From: Cephalothrix simula
Taxonomy: Eukaryota; Nemertea; Palaeonemertea; Archinemertea; Cephalotrichidae
Reading direction: 5' to 3'
DNA: 10,759 nucleotides
NCBI GenBank assembly: GCA_035591015.1
Contig: JAXIUW010216508.1
Location: forward strand, 1 to 10,759
Position 1 is the stretch's first letter. Every line of letters starts with the position of its first letter. This document shows positions 7,601 through 10,759 of this stretch, one piece after another. The position numbers and the translations under genes are program-made. A model generated the notes under the pieces. It was given only the letters and a program-made list of their open reading frames with translations, was not told the DNA's origin and ran no database searches.

Positions 7601-7743
7601 TAGCTAGACTTTTATAGTGTGAAAGTGGTTGATTGATTGATTGATAAATCATTGATTGATTGATCATTCTTTCAGGAGAACCTGATTTCAGTGGGGATTC
7701 ATTCCAGTCACCAATACATGGCTTTGGAATTCACCAGCACTGA
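488..7743 (+). CDS. Spliced gene (5'-partial): RGG/Gln/Pro-rich disordered protein, long isoform
   Basis: Five exons, 488-591, 3649-3842, 4498-6762, 7459-7531 and 7676-7743, join in one frame with consensus splice sites and give about 900 residues plus a split first codon. The first exon starts in mid-codon, so upstream exons lie outside the window. Counting from the codon at 489, residues 1-35 are charged and helix-like, 36-99 are Pro/Arg/Phe/Tyr-rich, about 224-341 are Gly/Arg/Asn-rich with RGG and GGD repeats, 410-416 read LTILKRP, about 519-587 are Ser-Pro-rich, 631-639 are a short poly-Gln run, and the remainder to 900 is Gln/Tyr/Pro/Gly-rich. No enzyme domain, signal peptide or membrane segment is visible. 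By composition I infer a C-terminal disordered tail of an RNA-binding or mRNA-decay protein. A TUT4/TUT7-type uridylyltransferase tail or an HELZ-like helicase tail are possibilities, but neither is demonstrated. The family is not recognised. Confidence 0.8.
589..597 (+). promoter_or_regulatory. Strong 5' splice site inside the open frame (isoform switch point)
   Basis: The sequence GAG|GTAAGA matches the metazoan donor consensus closely, yet it sits inside a reading frame open for a further 1.1 kb. Using it joins residue 35 to the exon at 3649; skipping it gives the alternative C-terminus. Whether it is used is therefore the likely regulatory decision of the gene. Confidence 0.7.
1122..1400 (+). 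repeat. Coding tandem repeat, three units of 30-32 residues
   Basis: Units begin at 1122 (NYARKRTDSGRS), 1212 (NYVRKRTDSGKS) and 1308 (NSGRKRTDYGRS). Each is followed by an S/N-rich block (SNNSGRN, SSNSDKN, SNNSDRN) and then an acidic-to-Gly/Pro spacer. A half unit, SPRKRVESGSG, precedes them at 1089-1121. The repeats keep the frame, so they expanded as protein-coding units. The RKRTDSG core resembles a basophilic kinase target (R-K-R-x-x-S/T), an inference from sequence alone. Confidence 0.75.
1865..2350. repeat. Degenerate GCTAAC / CTAGCATT repeat cluster
   Basis: GCTAA and GCTAAC words recur many times. The clearest pair is 2128-2173 and 2288-2334. Both run ATGC(A/G)AAATCCTAGCTA, then a variable middle, then CTTGCTAACTAGCATT. 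The spacing is about 160 bases. It looks like an old diverged tandem or dispersed repeat with no coding capacity. Confidence 0.55.
2624..2629 (+). terminator. Candidate poly(A) signal for the short isoform
   Basis: AATAAA followed by a T-rich tract (CTTTTATTTTAATTTTAAT). It is the first canonical signal after the TAA at 1694; a variant ATTAAA at 2076-2081 and another AATAAA at 2724-2729 are alternatives. Any of them could end the composite-exon transcript. All are common by chance in AT-rich DNA. Confidence 0.3.
2780..2900 (+). mobile_element. Possible tRNA-derived SINE remnant
   Basis: GGGTTTGAATCC at 2817-2828 resembles a tRNA B box (GGTTCGANTCC). It is followed by GTCTTAAGCAAGCATTT near 2845-2863, which resembles the conserved 'CTTGGGCAAGGCACTTAA' stretch found after the tRNA part in many invertebrate SINEs. 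The A box is not clear and the ends are lost, so boundaries are approximate. Confidence 0.4.
3084..3125. repeat. Two exact direct copies of ATAAATCCCGCTATT
   Basis: The 15-base word occurs at 3084-3098 and again at 3111-3125, 27 bases apart start to start. It may be the trace of a short tandem duplication or the tail of a repeat. Confidence 0.6.
3649..3842 (+). CDS. Internal exon: Pro/Arg/Phe/Tyr-rich segment
   Basis: The acceptor is TTGTTTTAG ending at 3648 and the donor is AATG|GTAAGT with GT at 3843-3844. The exon starts with the last two bases of a glycine codon and ends on a codon boundary. It encodes RGNNRLPPDRSPRMGPRG, then a stretch with many Pro, His, Phe and Tyr (FFYNNRFPPPYQQ, FGDPGQRFPHHPRF), ending NPHIYGM. 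This aromatic/arginine mixture is typical of RNP-granule-forming disordered regions. The frame is also open upstream to an ATG at 3609 and downstream to 3905, but both extensions are intronic by the splice signals. Confidence 0.82.
3874..4004. mobile_element. Imperfect 131-bp palindrome, MITE-like
   Basis: The left arm (3874-3914) and right arm (3950-4004) are inverted copies. GGGCATGCAAAATGCAG at 3885 pairs with CTGCATTTTGCATGCCC ending at 3993; ATCACTGGAAA pairs imperfectly with the TATCCAGGGAT end; ATGTCCTTG pairs with CAAGGACAT; and CCGCCA pairs with TGGCGG around a short loop. A right-arm insertion (ACCACCAC) breaks the symmetry. It encodes nothing, which fits a foldback or MITE-type non-autonomous element. 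Confidence 0.65.
4088..4165. repeat. Second, diverged copy of the palindromic unit
   Basis: ACCACCCTCCACCAGGTGGT repeats the centre of the 3874-4004 palindrome (CATTCTCCACCAGGTGGCGG). The downstream ACCATTTCACTCCATTTCGCATGCC matches the right arm in direct orientation, and GGTTATGGGGGTTCAT matches GGTTTATTGGGGTTCC at 4010. The left arm is missing or unrecognisable. Confidence 0.55.
4498..6762 (+). CDS. Large exon: RGG/Asn-rich, Ser-Pro and Gln/Tyr-rich disordered region
   Basis: The acceptor is CTCTTTCAG ending at 4497 and the donor is CAACAG|GTAAAT with GT at 6763-6764; both ends lie on codon boundaries. The 755 codons open with MEHHQMNVGPGGRPSPER. A Lys/Pro/Glu-rich part (4660-4830) is followed by a Gly/Arg/Asn/Gln/His-rich part with RGG and RGGxN repeats (about 4870-5220). 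Next come LTILKRP at 5428-5448, Pro-rich stretches, a Ser-Pro cluster with RRRKSPSKEQPPRFQRLQG (about 5755-5960), FLAQLQAQ and MQQQNQQQQR near 5977-6117, and a long Gln/Tyr/Pro/Gly tail with few tryptophans (WGDRARN, HVWYQSQGG, DPWGGNHQ). No folded domain is visible. The frame is open from an ATG at 4450, but the 48 bases before the CAG acceptor are best read as intron. Several long open frames overlap it in other frames; they follow from its repetitive codons. Confidence 0.88.
5428..5451 (+). other. LTILKRPP motif resembling the SUZ-type 'ILKRP' core
   Basis: Codons at 5428-5451 read LTILKRPP, followed by GPGQHQPPSQ. An I-L-K-R-P core followed by Pro/Ser is a hallmark I recall of the SUZ motif in SZRD1 and R3H-domain RNA-binding proteins. 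It stands out as the only hydrophobic-basic cluster in a disordered stretch. The link is by motif similarity only; the rest of a SUZ domain is not evident. Confidence 0.4.
6763..7458 (+). other. Intron made largely of degenerate AAATTTCAACG repeats
   Basis: Bounded by GTAAAT at 6763 and TTAATTTCAG at 7458. Most of the interior is the repeat described separately. No coding signal is seen. Confidence 0.8.
6872..7410. repeat. Degenerate A/T satellite, AAATTTCAACGAAAATTTCATTT-like words
   Basis: ATTTC occurs more than twenty times, mostly as AAATTTCAACGA, AAATTTCATTTA or AAATTTCAAAGA. Spacing is irregular, about 12 to 25 bases. The best-conserved part is 7055-7220. Because AAATTT is self-complementary, each unit can pair with others on the same strand. 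Confidence 0.65.
7459..7531 (+). CDS. Short penultimate exon
   Basis: The acceptor is TTAATTTCAG ending at 7458 and the donor is CACA|GTAAGA with GT at 7532-7533. It encodes FVPNLLFPPTSETSMDQRL then AQDEH, 24 codons plus the first base of an arginine codon. The FVPNLLFPP start is more hydrophobic than its surroundings and could be a short binding motif at the end of the disordered tail. The incoming phase matches 6762 and the outgoing phase matches 7676. Confidence 0.78.
7629..7667. repeat. TTGA/TGAT microsatellite
   Basis: An interrupted run of GATT repeats (GGTTGATTGATTGATTGAT, then AAATC, then ATTGATTGATTGATCATT) ends eight bases before the acceptor at 7675. Confidence 0.85.
7676..7743 (+). 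CDS. Terminal coding exon with stop
   Basis: The acceptor is CATTCTTTCAG ending at 7675. The first two bases complete an AGA arginine codon begun at 7531. It then encodes EPDFSGDSFQSPIHGFGIHQH and stops at TGA, 7741-7743. The acidic/aromatic end differs from the Gln-rich tail before it. The acceptor lies right after a TGAT microsatellite, which leaves only a very short pyrimidine tract. Confidence 0.78.
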
Positions 7744-7980
7744 AAGAAAACTGATTTGCATTTTTTTCTCATATAACTGATTAATATTGTTCTTATTCAA
7801 TAGTCATAATTACAAAATATAAGAATTTTTAAAAATGATTTATGGATTCCCAATAGCCCCTCTGATTGGTTGATCAATTAACTGAATTATGAATAATTTA
7901 AAAATTAAATGAATTTTGAAGCGGATAGTTAATGATATATTTACTGATGAAAACATACAATAAATGATTTATTCAACGAA
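7744..7980 (+). other. 3' UTR of the long isoform
   Basis: AT-rich non-coding sequence between the stop codon and the first canonical poly(A) signal. The right edge is estimated from the signal position, not observed. A longer 3' UTR is possible, because further AATAAA-like sequences occur downstream (for example near 8453). Confidence 0.5.
7959..7964 (+). terminator. Poly(A) signal AATAAA
   Basis: A canonical AATAAA lies about 215 bases after the stop codon. It is followed by T/GT-rich sequence (TTTTTTTGTGAT near 7981 and GGCTGGTTTTG near 8005), which fits a downstream processing element. Confidence 0.5.
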
Positions 7981-8108
7981 TTTTTTTGTGATATCCCGTC
8001 AAAGGCTGGTTTTGATCACAATTTTGTTATTGTTAAGTTTTTAAAAACCTTTTAAGTTTTAAATTGATACTTGTTTAATTCTGATGTGAATGATCACCTA
8101 TCTCTAAA

Positions 8109-8201
8109 AATAGTATCGTTTTAGTGATTTTTAAGATAAAATAGTTACGTTTTAGTGATTTTAAGATGAAAATAGTAACGTTTTAGTGATTTTTAAGCTA
8201 T
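8109..8201. repeat. Tandem repeat, three 31-bp units
   Basis: Units 8109-8139, 8140-8170 and 8171-8201 each begin AATAGT, contain CGTTTTAGTGATTTT, and differ at only a few positions. The period is exactly 31 bases. It lies downstream of the predicted poly(A) signal. Confidence 0.8.
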
Positions 8202-8285
8202 TCAGATGGGCTATTTGTAGTATACAGAATTTTTAATTTCTGATCCTAATCATTTGCTAGCTTTTTATTTTAGTTTTCAGTAATT

Positions 8286-8293
8286 TGTAAATA
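8286..8293 (+). promoter_or_regulatory. Pumilio-type TGTAAATA word
   Basis: TGTAAATA fits the PUF-protein recognition consensus TGTANATA. It would matter only if the 3' UTR extends past 7980; the word is also expected by chance in AT-rich DNA. Confidence 0.15.
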
Positions 8294-9873
8294 TCTGAAC
8301 TAAATGTAAAATAATTCTTGCTAAAACAAATTGCACAAATTTTGAAAAATTAGGTGGTCGCAAAATGGACCTAAACATTTAATTCGCTTAGTTTCGCAAT
8401 CCGCTTCTCGTGTCAAGAAGCCCAGTAAATTTAATGAACAAGTTGTCGAATCGTAATAAATTTTCAACCTATCTAAAGGTCGTTGAGAGGTCGAAAACCT
8501 AAAAGAACCACCCCAAAATAGACACGAAATATTTTCAAAAATGTTTTTCTTGTGCATTTAGATCATCATCTAGGCCTATAGTATGTAAACATGCAAGTCT
8601 AATATAACTAAATTGTTTAATGCTGCATATGCATCTCATAAAGCTAAGATTCAGATTTCATCAATCTGTACATTTTTGTTTGTACTCAAATTAACTATGA
8701 CGTGTTGAATGTTGGAAAATCTTCTTAGCTATTGATAATTGCATTTAGAATATCATATCAAAATATTCCTTTCCAACACATAGCACTACAACCTAGATTC
8801 GTGATTTTTCTGTTGTAAAAATCTCTCATTACCGTCCAACGAAATCTAATCGATATTTATGACACAAATGTTTGTCGTATGAAATAATGTGTTCTTTTAA
8901 TCGAAAAACCTTTAAGCAATTACTAGTACTTTATGGCAGATCGAATTTGTTTAAATGCAGTAATTAAACCACACTTGCATAACAATGATAAGATGTTAAG
9001 ATTGACCTTCTGTGATAGCTTTTTTCTCCGTTTGAGCATTGAGCAATCACATATGACTTTTGGGGTGCCTCTTTTCGTCTAAGCCAATAATATTTTCTTC
9101 TACGTAGAAATTGTGCTTCCTAAGTCGTTTAATTTGACAATTAACCTTTTATTACCTGTAATTACCATATTTTCGATTATCTAAAAAGGACATTTTCGAT
9201 TACATTTAAATTAGTATTAGGGTCATTTTTATTATTTTAACGACCAACTAATTTTCACAAAATTTGTGCATTTTTTTATGGGCTTTCATCATTATAGTGA
9301 ATTTTTTTTTTTGCGAATTTTCAGTTCAGATCAGTTCATACTTTTCGATAACATAACTGCTTTTTATGATAGACTTGTATATCTCTGTATTTTATATAGT
9401 CAATGTAAAATTGCTCTTTTTAAGATTGTTATTTAGTCATCAGATGGATTGTATGTTATTATATTGGAAGAGCTTGCTTTAAAATGTCATATTTCGTGTT
9501 ATCATCGCCGGTTCTTATTTTATCTGGGGTTCATGGAAAATATGAACTTTTATGGATTATAAGGCTTTTGATATCAATTTAATTTATAAATCTTAAAGGT
9601 ATACAATGAAATGAATGCCTTGAAATGTACAGAATTTTTTGTTTGAAGTGTGAAATGTCATACATTCCTTTTGGGTTTGTTTAATAATTCAACGAATTAA
9701 AAAAGCGGCAAATGCAATTTTTGCATCTTTTGATCTTAACGCTTCTCGTCAAACGGTTTCTTGTTTCTATTTACTAGTAAATTTATATCCTCGTGGTCAC
9801 GTGTAAGTACGTTGCGTTACGTTTTAATCAGCTTAGGGCAAAACGATTAAAATGTTAGCTATAGATATGTACC

Positions 9874-9968
9874 ACCCATTAAAAGTTGTTTATTGGTTAA
9901 ATGGTACCTATTAAAAGTTATTGTAGCTTAAATGCTACCCATTAAATGTTAATTACAGCTTAAATGTC
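9874..9968. repeat. Degenerate tandem repeat, three 31-32-bp units
   Basis: Units start at 9874, 9906 and 9937. Each begins ACCYATTAAAWGTT and ends with a TTAAATG word (GGTTAAATGGT, GCTTAAATGCT, GCTTAAATGTC). Partial echoes (CTTAAATGCC, ACCGATTAAAAATTGG) continue to about 10020. Confidence 0.65.
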
Positions 9969-10759
9969 AATTTTGAAAGGATGGCGATATCTTAAATGCC
10001 ACCGATTAAAAATTGGTTATACATAGTCAGCTAGTTAGTTTTTGGCATTTCTTATGATAAGTTTTCTTTTTGATTTTTCATTTTTACAGTAATTTGTTGT
10101 TTGTCTGCACCCAATCAGAGAAGCTTGTTATATCTGATTATATACCAAATCGGTGTGTTGATAGGTTAGGTTTAAAGTATGTGTACAATTTGTACAGTTT
10201 TCTTTATTTTTTGGTCATTTGTATTATAAAATCGATGTTTTATATGAGCATATTATAATTATCATACTAGTATAACGGATATTATAAATTTTTGGCATTT
10301 CAATATTAGGAAAATGCTTTTTTCAAGTATATTTTACTCTATTTAAACCCCGAACAAAAACAGTTCTTGGAACTTGGTCCTTCAAAAAAGAACTTGGGCT
10401 GACTTCCCCTGATTTTGCCCACTTCAGACTTTTCCACTTCGTTTGCCACAAGTGCACGTTTTATGGTGTCACTAATTAATGATCATTAATATCACAGGCG
10501 CAAAACAATATTATTTACTTCATTGTTTTCAATAGAATTGTGCAATGAATTGACACTATTGTGATAATTAGTTTATTAAACCGATATCATTGCATGATTA
10601 TTGAATAGAAGAGTAATTAACCTTTTTTTAAGTATGACGCCCAGGTCTCAGCATGAAAATATTTTGTTAACGGAAAGTTATAACCATAATCTGATGGCTG
10701 ACAAAGTTTCATTGTGTGGACCGGCCGGCAACATACTTTTTCAGGATAGTTTTTAATCC

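Larger units (their letters stand above)
7981..10759. other. AT-rich non-coding region
   Basis: No exon, RNA gene or long open frame is supported on either strand. It contains the two short tandem arrays and a perfect 16-base palindrome, ATTAATGATCATTAAT, at 10475-10490. It could be intergenic DNA or an intron of a neighbouring gene. Confidence 0.5.

Noticed and set aside
7455-7667. Minus-strand open frame across the last exons
   Set aside because: Starts in the TGAT microsatellite and overlaps a spliced plus-strand exon.
8321-8557. Minus-strand 78-codon open frame
   Set aside because: No splice context, repeats or motif; expected by chance over 3 kb.
10070-10258. Plus-strand 62-codon hydrophobic open frame
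   Set aside because: Phe/Leu/Tyr/Ile bias is what AT-rich non-coding DNA gives; no supporting signal.

Overview
The window looks like nuclear DNA from an animal, probably an invertebrate. It is AT-rich and has spliced genes with consensus GT/AG junctions, long introns, remnants of short mobile elements, and a gene coding for a long disordered RGG/Q/P-rich protein. Old repeat relics (a tRNA-type SINE remnant, a 'GTGGCCACCCTG' repeat end, palindromic MITE-like units) are of kinds common in lophotrochozoan and deuterostome invertebrates. I cannot name the species. There are no bacterial-type operons, CRISPR arrays or RNA genes.

One plus-strand gene dominates. Its 5' part lies before the window. 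The reconstructed coding path is join(488..591, 3649..3842, 4498..6762, 7459..7531, 7676..7743). Every junction has a recognisable donor and acceptor, and the phases agree throughout: the first intron splits a glycine codon, the second and third fall between codons, and the fourth splits an arginine codon. The path gives about 900 residues ending in TGA at 7741-7743, with a poly(A) signal at 7959-7964. The visible product is almost entirely low-complexity: a basic helical-looking start, a Pro/Arg/Phe/Tyr segment, an RGG/Asn region, an 'LTILKRP' motif like the core of SUZ-type RNA-binding motifs, Ser-Pro clusters, and a long Gln/Tyr/Pro tail. This suggests a cytoplasmic mRNA-regulatory or RNP-granule protein, but I do not recognise the family with confidence.

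The most interesting point is at the first exon. The reading frame runs straight through the strong donor at 591/592 and stays open to a TAA at 1692-1694. That adds about 367 codons of protein-like, highly basic sequence with three 30-32 residue repeats. The gene therefore probably has two alternative 3' ends. If the 592-3648 intron is removed, the long RGG/Q-rich C-terminus is made; if it is not removed (composite terminal exon), a different lysine/arginine/serine-rich C-terminus is made.

Layout: 1-487 intron or upstream sequence with a GC-rich repeat and an old transposon end; 488-591 shared exon; 592-1694 alternative C-terminal coding extension; 1695-3648 AT-rich intron or alternative 3' UTR with GCTAAC-type repeats and a SINE remnant; 3649-3842 exon; 3843-4497 intron carrying palindromic repeat units; 4498-6762 large exon; 6763-7458 intron made mostly of degenerate AAATTTCAACG repeats; 7459-7531 and 7676-7743 two short terminal exons; 7744 to about 7980 3' UTR; the rest is AT-rich non-coding sequence with two short tandem arrays of 31-32 bp units.
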